DNA from: Pelomonas sp. SE-A7
GTDB lineage: Bacteria > Pseudomonadota > Gammaproteobacteria > Burkholderiales > Burkholderiaceae_C
Assembly: GCF_030345705.1 (NCBI RefSeq)
Contig: NZ_JAUASW010000001.1
Location: forward strand, 1,302,001 to 1,366,000
Direction of reading: 5' to 3'
DNA: 64,000 bases
Positions 8,263 to 17,007 of this stretch are shown here, in pieces. The translations under genes were made by a program, and so were the position numbers. Under the pieces are notes generated by a model. That model ran no database searches and was not told the DNA's origin. It was given only the letters and a program-made list of their open reading frames with translations. Position 1 is the first letter of the stretch. Every line of letters starts with the position of its first letter.

Positions 8263-9972
8263 TCAGCGGCCGAAGCCGCCACGGCGCGGGGCGCCGCCCT
8301 GCGGTGCACCCGGACGCTTGCCCGGACCGCCAGGGCCGCGGCGCTCGCCACCAAAGGAAGGACGGTCGCCGCCTTCACGCTGGAACGAGGGCTTGCCGCC
8401 GAACGAGGGCTTGCCACCGAAGGCCGGCTTGTCGCCGCGCGGCGCGAAGCCACGGTCGTTGCCGCGGTCGAAGCTGCGCTGCTCATTGCCACGGTCGAAG
8501 CTGCGCTCGTTGCGGTCGAAGCCGCGCTGCTGCTCGTTGCGCTCGAACGGACGGCGGTCGTCGAAACGCGGCTCGGTCGCACGGAAGCCGTAGTCCTCGC
8601 GGCGGCCTTGCTGGCCGATCTCGCGACCGAAGGCCTTGCCGCCGCCTTGCGGCTGGCCATCGCGCTGCTCGAAGCGCGGGCGGCCGCCGTCGCGGTGGAA
8701 GGGCTTGCTGCCGAAACGCTTGTCACCCTTGAAGCCGAAGCCCGGGCGACGGTCTTCGAAGTGGCCACGCTCGCCGGCCGGACGCGGCGGGAAGATGCGC
8801 GGTTCTTGCGTCTTGGGCTCGAGGCCGGGCACCTGGGCGACCGGGATCTGCTGGGTGGTGAACTGCTGGATGCGGCGAATCATGGACACGTCGTCGCGGG
8901 TTGCCAGCGTCACGGCCAGGCCTTCGCGGCCGGCACGGCCGGTACGGCCGATGCGGTGCACATAGTCCTCGGCCTTCATCGGCAGGCCGTAGTTGATCAC
9001 GTGGGTGATGGTGGGCACGTCGATGCCGCGGGCGGCCACGTCGGTGGCAACCAGCACGCGCAGCTCGCGGCGGCGCAGGGCCATCAGCACGCGGTTGCGC
9101 TTGCCTTGCGGCATGCCGCCGTGCAGCGGAGCCACGGCGTGGCCGATCTCGTGCAGGCGCTCGGCCAGCCAGTCGGCATCGCGCTGGGTGCTGGTGAAGA
9201 CCACGGCCTGGTCCAGCTCGGGCGCGGCCAGCAGGGCTTCCAGCAGCTGGTCCTTGTGGTTGTTGTTGTCAGCCCAGTGCAGACGCTGGGTGATGCTTTC
9301 GTGGGTGTCGGTATGCGAAGCCACGTCGATGCGCAGCGGGTCGCGCAGCAGGTCGTGCGCCAGGCGGCCGACATGGCCAGCGAACGTGGCGCTGTACATC
9401 ACGGTCTGACGGGTCGCGGGAATGTGCGAGACCACGGTCTGGATGTCGTCGATGAAGCCCATGTCCAGCATGCGGTCAGCTTCGTCCAGCACCAGCATCT
9501 CGACATTCTCGAGCACGCACTTGCCGCTGGCCAGGTGGTCCAGCAGGCGGCCCGGCGTGGCGATCAGGATGTCCAGGGGACCGGTCAACTGGCGGATCTG
9601 CAGCGGATAGGGCATGCCGCCCAGCACCGTGGCCACACGCAGGCCCTGCACATGGCGGCCGTAGGTCTGGGCGGCCTTGGAGACCTGCATGGCCAGCTCA
9701 CGGGTGGGAGCCAGCACCAGGATCTTGGGGCCGTAGATCTTGCCCTTCTCGCGACGCTTGGTGTTGTCACCGCGCGATTCCAGCACCTTCTGCAGGGCCG
9801 GCAGGATGAAGGAGGCGGTCTTGCCCGAGCCGGTGCGCGAGCTGACCATCAGGTCCTTGCCGGCCAGGCCTTCGGGGATGGCCTGCGCCTGGACTTCAGT
9901 GGCGGTCTCGTAGCCGGAGTCCTTGGTAGCGCGCAGCAGGGCCTCATGCAGGCCCAGATTTTCGAACGACAT
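8263..9972 (-). CDS. DEAD-box ATP-dependent RNA helicase (RhlE-like)
   Basis: A 569-residue RNA helicase. The core (about residues 1-375) carries the Q-motif region, Walker A SRTGSGKT, PTRELAMQ, the DEAD box in VLDEADRMLDMGF, YSATF, and HRIGRTGRAG. The C-terminal 190 residues are low-complexity, rich in Arg, Gly, Phe and Asp (GFDRN, SFDRGN and FGGKPSF repeats), typical of RNA-binding tails of RhlE/CsdA-type helicases in Burkholderiales. Such enzymes unwind rRNA and mRNA in ribosome assembly and cold adaptation. I preferred the ATG at 9972 to the GTG at 9993 because the DEAD family consensus begins there. Expression probably starts at a promoter near 10262-10290, giving a long leader. Confidence 0.93.
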   Translation of the reverse strand: MSFENLGLHEALLRATKDSGYETATEVQAQAIPEGLAGKDLMVSSRTGSGKTASFILPALQKVLESRGDNTKRREKGKIYGPKILVLAPTRELAMQVSKAAQTYGRHVQGLRVATVLGGMPYPLQIRQLTGPLDILIATPGRLLDHLASGKCVLENVEMLVLDEADRMLDMGFIDDIQTVVSHIPATRQTVMYSATFAGHVGRLAHDLLRDPLRIDVASHTDTHESITQRLHWADNNNHKDQLLEALLAAPELDQAVVFTSTQRDADWLAERLHEIGHAVAPLHGGMPQGKRNRVLMALRRRELRVLVATDVAARGIDVPTITHVINYGLPMKAEDYVHRIGRTGRAGREGLAVTLATRDDVSMIRRIQQFTTQQIPVAQVPGLEPKTQEPRIFPPRPAGERGHFEDRRPGFGFKGDKRFGSKPFHRDGGRPRFEQRDGQPQGGGKAFGREIGQQGRREDYGFRATEPRFDDRRPFERNEQQRGFDRNERSFDRGNEQRSFDRGNDRGFAPRGDKPAFGGKPSFGGKPSFQREGGDRPSFGGERRGPGGPGKRPGAPQGGAPRRGGFGR

Positions 9973-10255
9973 GCGGAATTCTTTCTTCAACACAAAGCAG
10001 TGCCCGACCCCGCAAAAAGAATTGGGTCGAACTCAGTGAAGTCGCTGGGAGACAAGCTCGCGTCGATCGCCAAGGCAAGGCTTGGCGGTGGCGCCGGGGG
10101 AACAGTCAAAGCGACGGCATCGCCGCCGACCGAACCCGAAGGTGTCCAGTGCGACCGGCTGCTTCTCGTGAAGAGAAAGTACCTGCGGCCTGAACGAGGT
10201 CAGAGGAGACGTACGAAAGTTGCGATCCAAGAAATGACTTGTGCACCGCAACAGG
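9973..10255 (-). promoter_or_regulatory. long 5' leader of the helicase mRNA
   Basis: If transcription starts about seven bases past the -10 box, the mRNA has a leader of about 283 nt. It can form at least two perfect hairpins: CGCCAAG/CTTGGCG (10068-10087, 7-bp stem) and CGACCC/GGGTCG (10005-10029, 6-bp stem with a 13-nt loop, about 33 nt before the ATG). Helicase genes of this class in other bacteria have long autoregulatory leaders sensitive to cold or to the helicase itself. That role here is inference. Confidence 0.5.
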
Positions 10256-10261
10256 GGCGCG

Positions 10262-10290
10262 ACTATAACAGCTAGGGTTTTTACGGACAA
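10262..10290 (-). promoter_or_regulatory. sigma-70 type promoter for the helicase gene
   Basis: On the minus strand TTGTCC (10285-10290) and TATAGT (10262-10267) are separated by exactly 17 bases. The -10 box is preceded by TG and one base (TGTTATAGT), an extended -10. This is one of the best promoter matches in the window and points toward the helicase gene. Confidence 0.65.
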
Positions 10291-10546
10291 GCCCCCGGCC
10301 CCTCGAGCCCGGGATGGCGTGACTTGCGACCGTTTCGGGGCCGCCCTGCCTATACTGCGCCCCGGTCGGCAGTTCACCCAGGCCTTGCCGCGCGGCCCCA
10401 GGCCGCGAGCTAAACCTGCCACACCCTGTTCCTGGAAACGGTCACGCGGAAGTCGCCGCGCCGCCCAGGCTGCAAGCCGGCAAGCCCAGCCGCTGTTGTG
10501 ACGACAGCTCTCTGTGCGGCGCACGACGCTATGGAGTGCAACACCC
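10291..10546. other. intergenic region upstream of the DUF2087 gene
   Basis: About 256 bases between the helicase promoter and the DUF2087 start, on the divergent side. TATACT at 10351-10356 could be part of a plus-strand promoter, but the nearest -35-like hexamer (TTGCGA, 10324-10329) is 21 bases away, too far for a good site. I see no small gene or strong hairpin. Confidence 0.4.
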
Positions 10547-11125
10547 ATGCCCCGTGAACTGATCGCCTGCCCGGTGCAGGACCTTTCCTCGTTCGCCAAG
10601 TCGTTGCGCAAGCAACTGGCCGAACTCGCCCCGGCCGAAATGCCCAGCCACCTGAGCCTGATGAACATGCTGGCCCGGGCGGCCGGCCATCGCAATCTGC
10701 AGGCGCTCAAGGCCTTGGCCGCCACCGGCAGTCCCGGCCAGCGCTACATCCCGGAGCGCCAGCGGGCAGCCCCGCTGCGCGGCCCTCGCGACCCCGGCCT
10801 CAGCGAGACCGCCGACCGGGCACTGCGCCAGTTCGACGAGCGCGGACGCCTGGCCCGCTGGCCGACCAAGTACAGCGTGCAGCGCCAGGCGCTCTGGGCC
10901 CTGTGGATGGCCTTCGATGCCAAACGCCCCTACACCGAGCGCGAGGTCAACGAGATCCTCAACAGCCGCCACAACTTCGGCGACCACTGCACGCTACGGC
11001 GCGAGCTGGTCAACATGAAGCTGCTGGAGCGCACGCCGGACGGCGCCTGCTACCGCAAGCTGCCGGCCCGACCGGACGCCGAGGTGGCGGCGCTGCTGCG
11101 GGCGCTTCGCTCACGCGCCGCCTAG
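10547..11125 (+). CDS. DUF2087 domain protein
   Basis: A 192-residue cytoplasmic protein. The C-terminal half (about residues 90-180) matches DUF2087: a WPTKYSVQRQALWALW helix, then YTEREVNEILNSRHNFGDHCTLRRELVNMKLLERTP. This is a small winged-helix-like domain found alone or fused to transcriptional regulators. The N-terminal half (SLRKQLAEL...LMNMLARAAGHRNLQAL) resembles regions seen in other betaproteobacterial copies. A DNA-binding role is plausible but unproven. I chose the ATG at 10547 over an upstream start at 10514. It is convergent with the SNF2-like gene, and the stops overlap. Confidence 0.8.
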   Translation: MPRELIACPVQDLSSFAKSLRKQLAELAPAEMPSHLSLMNMLARAAGHRNLQALKALAATGSPGQRYIPERQRAAPLRGPRDPGLSETADRALRQFDERGRLARWPTKYSVQRQALWALWMAFDAKRPYTEREVNEILNSRHNFGDHCTLRRELVNMKLLERTPDGACYRKLPARPDAEVAALLRALRSRAA

Positions 11126-13159
11126 GACGCCCAGGGCCTTTTCGACGGCCGTCATCAGCGGCGCCAGCTCGGCAGCGGCAAGAAAGGGCCGTGCCGAGGC
11201 GTCATGGTCCAGGGTTGCCGACGGCAGGCCGGCCTGGCCTTGCTGGGCGGCCAACTGGGCCGCATCAAAGCCCTGCTCCACCAGCAGCTTGAAGACCGGC
11301 AAGGCACGGCCTTGCACACCATTGATACGGTCGGCACGCGCCGCCAGCAATGCCGGATTCCAGGGCAGATCGGCGTGGACCAGGGCCGCCTGCTCGTGGA
11401 CCAGGTCCAGGCCCTGGCAGGCGGCATCGACCGCCACCAGCACCAGGCCCGCATCCCCATGCCATTGCGACAGCTGCTCGGCCCGCGCCTCGGCGGCATC
11501 AGCCTTCAAGAGGGTGGCAACCGCCAGCCCTTCGGCGCGCAGCGCTTCGGCCAAGGTGACGGCCGTAGCGTCTTGCTGGGCGAAGACGGCGACGCGCTGA
11601 GCGCTGGCCGGCACCAAGTTGGCAAGCAGGCTCAGCATTCGCTGCGCCTTGGCCGCCAGAGCCTCGGGAGCGCTGGAGGCCAGTCGCAGCTTCTGCAGGG
11701 CCTGCAGCAGCGCCGGCTGCTCGCCGGAGGCCAGGTATTGGGATCGTTGCCAGCGCAGCATGGCTTGGCGGAGTTGGGCCAGCGCCGTTTGATCCAGTTC
11801 GACCTCGGCATCAAGGCGCAATTCCTGCTCCATCGTGGCGGGCAAGCGCGGCTGCAAATCACGCTTTCGGCGGCTCAGCATGACGCTCTGCAACAACTCG
11901 CGTTGCAGGCGCTTGCCAGCCGTGGAGGTCTCGCGTTGCCAGGCGGCCTGCGGTCCGCGGCGATGCGGGTCCAGCCATTCAAGCAGCGAGCCCAGCAGCG
12001 GCTCGCCCAGCAGCTCGCGGTCGGCCAGCAGCAGGAGCTGCGGCGTCGGCAAGTCAGGGACGCTCTCAAGATGCTGGACACCATCGACGATGAGCAGCTC
12101 GGCATCCGCCAAGGGCGCCTGGTCCCGCTGCAACAACTGCACATCTTCGGGCCAGGTGCCGAGCAAGCCCGACATCTCATCGCGCCAGGCCTGATGGCGG
12201 TCCAACGGCGCCAGCACCACGACGGGCCCAAGGCCAAAGAGTTTGCGGCTCAGAGCGATGACTGCAATCGCGGTCGCACGGTGGCCGAGGGCCAGGTCGT
12301 CGGCGATCAGCGAGCGGCCCGCGCACAGGGCGAACAGCACGGCTTCCCACTGGTACTCCGGAAGCGGACGCGCCAGGCCGGCCAGCGTCTGCAGCTCGAC
12401 CTGATCACGCAAGGCGGACTCCAAGCGCACCAGGCGCTCCCGCGCTTCCGCCCCATGGGCGAGCTGGGCCCAGACCTCGGCCTCCACCCGCAGCTCATGG
12501 CCCAGTTCGGCCGCCAGACCCAGCAAGGCGTCGAGCCCCTGCGATCGTTCGGGATCCAGGCGAGCTTCGGCATCGAACAGAGCCTCAGCAGCATCGATCA
12601 GGGCCTGCGGCGCCGAGCTGCCGGCCCGCCAGCACACCAGGCGCTGCAGGCCTTCGGCCAACCATAGTTCGCTGTACGCGGGCGCCTGAGCGTCGTTGAG
12701 AGCCTGCTCGCCGATCTGCTCAACCAGGAAGCGGCCGTGTTCGCAGCTACCGTCTTCGCTGGACATGAAAGACGCGCAATTGCATCGATAGCCACCAGGC
12801 CTGGCGGAGCGGACTCGCAGCGCCAAGACCGATGCCGTTTCAGAATCGCTGACGCGGTAGTCGCCAAGCAGGCCGACTTCTGGCCTGCCGACGATCACAA
12901 AACGAGGTGCCGCCTGCTTGCGGGCGCGCGGTGCAGCGGCCTTTTTCGGAGCGGTCTTCCTGGCCGCAGGCTTCTTGGCCACGGCTGGCTCGGTTGCCAT
13001 CTCGGCAACCGGCTCGGCAGCCTTCTTGCGGGCGGGTGCCCGCTTGCGAGCAGGCTTGCTCAATTCTTGGGGAACGGCTTCGGTCGTTGGGGGGCATGTT
13101 GCCTCGTCGGCAACAGCAGGGGCTTCCGCCTTGCGGCGGCTCTTGGTCGTGGTGGCCAT
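11111..13159 (-). CDS. SWIM-finger SNF2-like protein with degenerate ATPase motifs
   Basis: A 682-residue protein in three parts. Residues 1-85 are a Lys/Ala/Pro-rich tail like bacterial histone H1 tails. Residues 126-141 hold CxC-x10-CxH (Cys126, Cys128, Cys139, His141), a SWIM zinc finger. Residues about 265-660 follow the order of a SNF2/helicase core: YQWEAVLFALCAG, IADDLALGH at motif I, APLDRHQAW at Ia, LLIVDGVQHL at motif II, and a C-terminal RADRINGVQG in place of the usual arginine-finger motif. The expected GKT/S is GHR (292-294) and DE-x-H is DGVQ (359-362), so ATP hydrolysis is unlikely. SWIM-SNF2 proteins in other bacteria keep these residues. The role is unknown, perhaps DNA binding. 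Confidence 0.8.
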   Translation of the reverse strand: MATTTKSRRKAEAPAVADEATCPPTTEAVPQELSKPARKRAPARKKAAEPVAEMATEPAVAKKPAARKTAPKKAAAPRARKQAAPRFVIVGRPEVGLLGDYRVSDSETASVLALRVRSARPGGYRCNCASFMSSEDGSCEHGRFLVEQIGEQALNDAQAPAYSELWLAEGLQRLVCWRAGSSAPQALIDAAEALFDAEARLDPERSQGLDALLGLAAELGHELRVEAEVWAQLAHGAEARERLVRLESALRDQVELQTLAGLARPLPEYQWEAVLFALCAGRSLIADDLALGHRATAIAVIALSRKLFGLGPVVVLAPLDRHQAWRDEMSGLLGTWPEDVQLLQRDQAPLADAELLIVDGVQHLESVPDLPTPQLLLLADRELLGEPLLGSLLEWLDPHRRGPQAAWQRETSTAGKRLQRELLQSVMLSRRKRDLQPRLPATMEQELRLDAEVELDQTALAQLRQAMLRWQRSQYLASGEQPALLQALQKLRLASSAPEALAAKAQRMLSLLANLVPASAQRVAVFAQQDATAVTLAEALRAEGLAVATLLKADAAEARAEQLSQWHGDAGLVLVAVDAACQGLDLVHEQAALVHADLPWNPALLAARADRINGVQGRALPVFKLLVEQGFDAAQLAAQQGQAGLPSATLDHDASARPFLAAAELAPLMTAVEKALGVLGGA

Positions 13160-13211
13160 GGATGGGGTTCGGTGAAGCGCAGCGCGAATGCACTGGCGTG
13201 GGAATCGGGTG

Positions 13212-15026
13212 TCAGGAAGCTTTCGGAGTAGCAGGCAGCAGCTCGGCCGGGCACCAGCCCCGCAAGCTGTTGAAGAAGGCCAGGCGCTGGGCCCGGCTCA
13301 AGTCTGAAACGGTCAGCCGCGCCTCGGCGATGCGGCCCTGGGCCAGCAGCTCCTCGCGCAGCACGCCAGGCAGCAGGCCCGCCTCGCGCGCAGGGGTGAG
13401 CCAGCGGTTGTCGATAAGCAGCGCAATATTGCCTATCGTGCATTCGGTCAGTTCGCTGCGCTGGTTCCAGAGCAGCAGGTCGAAGACGCCAGCCGGCTTG
13501 GTCGTCGCCAGGGCCTCATAGAGTTCGCGACGCGTGGTCTTGTGCTGGATGAACTCGGCAGCCGCGCCTTCGGTCTCAATGGCGGCAGGCGCGAGTGCGA
13601 GTTGCAACGGCAGCGCGGTATCGCCCAAGGGCTGGGCCTCGATGTTCGGCTGCCCGTCGACACCAACGGTCAGCCTCACACGCCACACGCCCTCGGGATG
13701 CGAGACTGCAATGGCATTCAGCGCCTCGCGCACCCGCGAAGCCGACATGCGGATGCCGAAGTGCTGGGCGGTGCGCTGTAGCCGCGCCAGGTGTCCGCCC
13801 AAGCGCACGAACTGCCCGCCTTCCAGGCGCAGGGTCTCCAGTGCCGCAATCGGCGCCTCGGCCCTGCGCAGGAAGCGCATCTTGGCCCGCCATTCGGCGA
13901 TCTCGGCCTCGGCCGACGAGTCCAGCGTGATCGCGCTGCCGATGCCACAGCGCAGGCCCGCCTCATCCTGCTCGACGGTGCGGATAGGCACATTGAAGGT
14001 GGCGATGCCGCCCGGCTGAATCAGCCCCAGGGCACCGCAATACCAGCCGCGCGCAGCCGGCTCCAGCTCCTCGATGATTTGCATCGCCCGGATCTTGGGC
14101 GCGCCCGTGACCGAGCCGCAGGGGAACAACGCTGCGAACACATCGGCCAACTGCGTGCCGGCCCGCGTGACGGCCGTCACCGTCGAGGTCATCTGCCAGA
14201 CCGTTGGCAGCGCATGCAGCTCGAACAAGCGCGGCACGCGCACCGAGCCCAGGGCCGCGATGCGGCCCATGTCGTTGCGCAGCAGGTCGACGATCATCAG
14301 GTTCTCGGCCCGCTCCTTCTCGCTGGTGCGCAGATAGGCTTGGGCCGCCTCGTCCTCGACCACGTCGCGTCCGCGGGCGGCCGTGCCCTTCATGGGCTGG
14401 GCCGCCAGCAGCCAGGTGCGCGGACCTTCGGGCAAAGGGCGCCAGTCGAAGAACAGCTCGGGCGAGACACTGGCCACGCCGGCCTCGCGCAGGAACAGCG
14501 AGAAGCCGCCCGGCTGGCTGCCATGCAAGGCCAGGAAGGCCCGGCCCAGGTCTGGTGCCGCCTGGGCGGCCCGGACCCGCGTGGTCAGATTGACCTGGTA
14601 GCAGTCGCCGCTGCGGATGTACTCCCGCACGGTCTCGATCTGGCTGGCTTCGTCGGCGTCGAGCTGGGTGTCATGCCAGTCCAGCAGTCCTGTGCCTTTG
14701 GAGTCGGAATCGGGCCAGGCCTCGGGGGCTTGTTCGTAGACCGCGAACTCGACCAGCGCCTGCTTGGCCGGTTGGGTCCTCAGCGCTGCATCAAAGGCCG
14801 GCGCCGCTTCGTAGCGCAGCCCCCCCAGCACCCAGGCACCAGCGCGTGCGGCACTCTCCGCCTCCGCCAGCACAGCAAGCACCTGGCCGGCATTTGTGGC
14901 ACGCAGCCAGCGCAACGGCGGCCCATAGAAGGCGCCGCGCACCCGTTCTCCGTCCTCGCGGGACAGCGGATGGCGTGGGAAGTCGAAGGCCGCCCAGAGC
15001 TCCTCGGGGCGGTGCGCTGCACTCAT
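13212..15026 (-). CDS. pabB: aminodeoxychorismate synthase component I fused to 4-amino-4-deoxychorismate lyase
   Basis: A 604-residue bifunctional enzyme of folate (p-aminobenzoate) synthesis. The N-terminal 380 residues are a chorismate-binding PabB domain with SPELFF, PMKGTAARG, ERAENLMIVDLLRNDMGRI and FPCGSVTGAPKI. The C-terminal 210 residues match the PLP-dependent lyase PabC (LETLRLEGGQFVRL, the Lys in KTTRRELYEA, ECTIGNIAL). It would take amino groups from glutamine through a PabA-type partner, convert chorismate to ADC, and release p-aminobenzoate and pyruvate. I set the start at the ATG at 15026; a longer upstream frame reads through orn and is a shadow. It lies 11 bases downstream of orn on the same strand. 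Confidence 0.9.
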   Translation of the reverse strand: MSAAHRPEELWAAFDFPRHPLSREDGERVRGAFYGPPLRWLRATNAGQVLAVLAEAESAARAGAWVLGGLRYEAAPAFDAALRTQPAKQALVEFAVYEQAPEAWPDSDSKGTGLLDWHDTQLDADEASQIETVREYIRSGDCYQVNLTTRVRAAQAAPDLGRAFLALHGSQPGGFSLFLREAGVASVSPELFFDWRPLPEGPRTWLLAAQPMKGTAARGRDVVEDEAAQAYLRTSEKERAENLMIVDLLRNDMGRIAALGSVRVPRLFELHALPTVWQMTSTVTAVTRAGTQLADVFAALFPCGSVTGAPKIRAMQIIEELEPAARGWYCGALGLIQPGGIATFNVPIRTVEQDEAGLRCGIGSAITLDSSAEAEIAEWRAKMRFLRRAEAPIAALETLRLEGGQFVRLGGHLARLQRTAQHFGIRMSASRVREALNAIAVSHPEGVWRVRLTVGVDGQPNIEAQPLGDTALPLQLALAPAAIETEGAAAEFIQHKTTRRELYEALATTKPAGVFDLLLWNQRSELTECTIGNIALLIDNRWLTPAREAGLLPGVLREELLAQGRIAEARLTVSDLSRAQRLAFFNSLRGWCPAELLPATPKAS

Positions 15027-15037
15027 GGCGTCGCGAT

Positions 15038-15613
15038 CTACAGGCTCAGGAAATGTTCGCGGTAGTAGGCCAACTCGTCGATGGATTCGTGGATGTCGGC
15101 CAGGGCCGTGTGGGCTTGCGCCTTCTTGAAGCCGTCCAGGATGCCGGGCTTCCAGCGCTTGGCCAGCTCCTTGAGCGTGGAAACGTCGAGGTTGCGGTAG
15201 TGGAAGAAGTCTTCCAGCTTGGGCATGTAGTTGGCCAGGAAGCGGCGGTCCTGGCAGATGCTGTTGCCGCACATGGGCGACTTGCCGGCCGGCACGTACT
15301 GCTTGAGGAAGGCGATGGTCTGGGCCACGGCCTCGTCCTCGGTGATGGTCGAGGCCTTGACCCGGTCGATCAAGCCGCTCTTGCCGTGCGTGCCCTTGTT
15401 CCAGTTGTCCATCGCATCAAGCGTGGCGTCGCTCTGGTGGATGGCGAACACCGGGCCTTCGACGCGCACGCTCAGCTGCGGATCGGTCACGACGACGGCG
15501 ATCTCGATGATGCGGTCCTTGTCCGGGAACAGGCCGGTCATCTCCAGGTCGATCCAGATCAGGTTGCTGTCGCTGATGGCCAGCGTGGCGCTCGGGCTGT
15601 CCGGGCTGCTCAT
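15038..15613 (-). CDS. orn: oligoribonuclease
   Basis: A 191-residue 3'-to-5' exoribonuclease that degrades 2-5 nt RNAs, and linear di-GMP from cyclic di-GMP breakdown, in the cytoplasm. DEDDh motifs: IDLEMTG (Asp22, Glu24), the NSICQDRRF block, and HTALADIHESI near the C-terminus. The length matches the family. The ATG at 15613 was chosen over an upstream in-frame start. pabB follows 11 bases later. It is divergent from the M48 protease gene across 98 bases that hold a strong inverted repeat. Confidence 0.95.
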   Translation of the reverse strand: MSSPDSPSATLAISDSNLIWIDLEMTGLFPDKDRIIEIAVVVTDPQLSVRVEGPVFAIHQSDATLDAMDNWNKGTHGKSGLIDRVKASTITEDEAVAQTIAFLKQYVPAGKSPMCGNSICQDRRFLANYMPKLEDFFHYRNLDVSTLKELAKRWKPGILDGFKKAQAHTALADIHESIDELAYYREHFLSL

Positions 15614-15662
15614 GGGAATCCTTGTTGCTTCACAGAATGGGGCCGCGCATTGTGATTGAAGC

Positions 15663-15688
15663 CAATGCCGGACTGAGGTCCGGCATTG
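15663..15688. repeat. 11-bp perfect inverted repeat in the orn / M48 divergent region
   Basis: CAATGCCGGAC and GTCCGGCATTG are exact inverted arms separated by TGAG. The element sits between the two divergent starts, 49 bases before orn and 24 before the M48 gene. It could be an operator, a REP-like element or an mRNA hairpin in the M48 leader. No U-tract follows, so it is not an intrinsic terminator. Confidence 0.75.
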
Positions 15689-15711
15689 TCGCAGCCCTAC
15701 ACTTGCCACCC

Positions 15712-17007
15712 ATGCCCTCCAGCATTTTTCCCCTGCCCGCCCTGTCCGCCTCGCTGCTCAGCCTGCTGTTCGCCGTGGCCCTGATCCTCAGCCTGGCCCT
15801 GAAGTTCTGGCTGTCCAGCCGCCAGATGCGCCACGTGATGCAGCACCGCGACCGCGTCCCGGAGCCGTTCTCGAGCAAGGTGCCGCTGGACGCACACCAG
15901 AAGGCTGCCGACTACACCGTGGCGCGCGGCCGCTTCGGCCTGCTGGCCCTGGCCTGGGACAGCACCCTGCTGCTGGGATGGACCTTGCTCGGCGGCCTGG
16001 GCCTGCTGAACGCCTGGGTCTATGGCTGGGCGGCCGAACCGCTGGGCATGCTGGGCTACCAGTTGGCCCTGCTGGCGGTGTTCGCCTTGATAGGCATGGT
16101 GCTCGAACTGCCGTTCGAGCTCTGGAATACGTTCCGCATCGAACAGCAGTTCGGCTTCAACCGGATGACGCTGCGCCTGTTCTTCGCCGACATGGCCAAG
16201 AGCCTGCTGGTCGGCGCCCTGATCGGCCTGCCCATCGCCGCGCTGATCCTTTGGCTGATGCAGGCGGCCGGACCTTGGTGGTGGCTGTGGGCCTGGAGCG
16301 CCTGGATGGGTTTCAACCTCCTGATCCTGGTTCTGTACCCGACGGTGATCGCACCGCTGTTCAACAAGTTCCAGCCGCTGGCGGACGAAGCCCTGAAGGC
16401 CCGCGTCGAAGGCCTGATGGCGCGCTGCGGCTTTGCCTCCAAGGGCCTTTTCGTGATGGACGGAAGCCGCCGCTCTGGCCATGGCAATGCCTATTTCACC
16501 GGCCTGGGCGCGGCCAAGCGGGTGGTCTTCTTCGACACGCTGCTGGAGCGGCTGGCCCCGGGCGAGGTTGAGGCCGTGCTGGCCCATGAGCTCGGCCACT
16601 TCAAGCACAAGCATGTGCTCAAGCGCATGGTCTCGATGTTCGCCTTGAGCCTGGCCGGCTTTGCCCTGCTGGGCTGGCTGACCACGCAGATGGGCTTCTA
16701 CCTGGGTCTGGGCGTGCAGCCGAATCTGGCGGCCCCCAACAATGCCATCGCCCTGCTGCTGTTCATGCTGGCGTTGCCGGTGTTCGGCTTCTTCTTCACG
16801 CCGCTGGGCAGCCGGCTGTCGCGCAAGCATGAGTTCGAGGCCGATGCCTATGCACGGGCCCAGAGCAGCGGCGCCGACCTGGCCTCGGCCCTGCTGAAGC
16901 TGCACGAGGACAATGCCGGCACGCTGACGCCCGACCCGGTGTTCGCCCGCTTCTACTACTCCCATCCGCCCGCCAGTGAACGCCTGGCGGCGCTGCAAGC
17001 ACGATGA
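15712..17007 (+). CDS. M48 family (Ste24/CAAX-type) metalloprotease
   Basis: A 431-residue inner-membrane zinc protease. Several transmembrane helices (about residues 5-25, 65-85, 100-125, 160-180, 185-210 and two more after the active site) surround the zinc motif HELGH at 292-296, with the third ligand probably in the SRKHEFEADAYA helix near residue 370. This is the Ste24/CAAX prenyl protease type of M48, which in bacteria acts in membrane-protein quality control since prenylation is absent. I chose the ATG at 15712; an upstream frame adds residues coded by the inverted repeat. Its stop overlaps the next ATG (ATGA). Confidence 0.9.
   Translation: MPSSIFPLPALSASLLSLLFAVALILSLALKFWLSSRQMRHVMQHRDRVPEPFSSKVPLDAHQKAADYTVARGRFGLLALAWDSTLLLGWTLLGGLGLLNAWVYGWAAEPLGMLGYQLALLAVFALIGMVLELPFELWNTFRIEQQFGFNRMTLRLFFADMAKSLLVGALIGLPIAALILWLMQAAGPWWWLWAWSAWMGFNLLILVLYPTVIAPLFNKFQPLADEALKARVEGLMARCGFASKGLFVMDGSRRSGHGNAYFTGLGAAKRVVFFDTLLERLAPGEVEAVLAHELGHFKHKHVLKRMVSMFALSLAGFALLGWLTTQMGFYLGLGVQPNLAAPNNAIALLLFMLALPVFGFFFTPLGSRLSRKHEFEADAYARAQSSGADLASALLKLHEDNAGTLTPDPVFARFYYSHPPASERLAALQAR

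Noticed and set aside
8161..10275. Open frame of 704 codons antisense to the DEAD-box helicase
   Set aside because: Repetitive Ala/Glu/Arg composition mirrors the helicase tail; it would cover the terminator and the promoter of a certain gene.
10324..10356. Plus-strand promoter TTGCGA ... TATACT before the DUF2087 gene
   Set aside because: The spacer is 21 bases, too long for a normal promoter.
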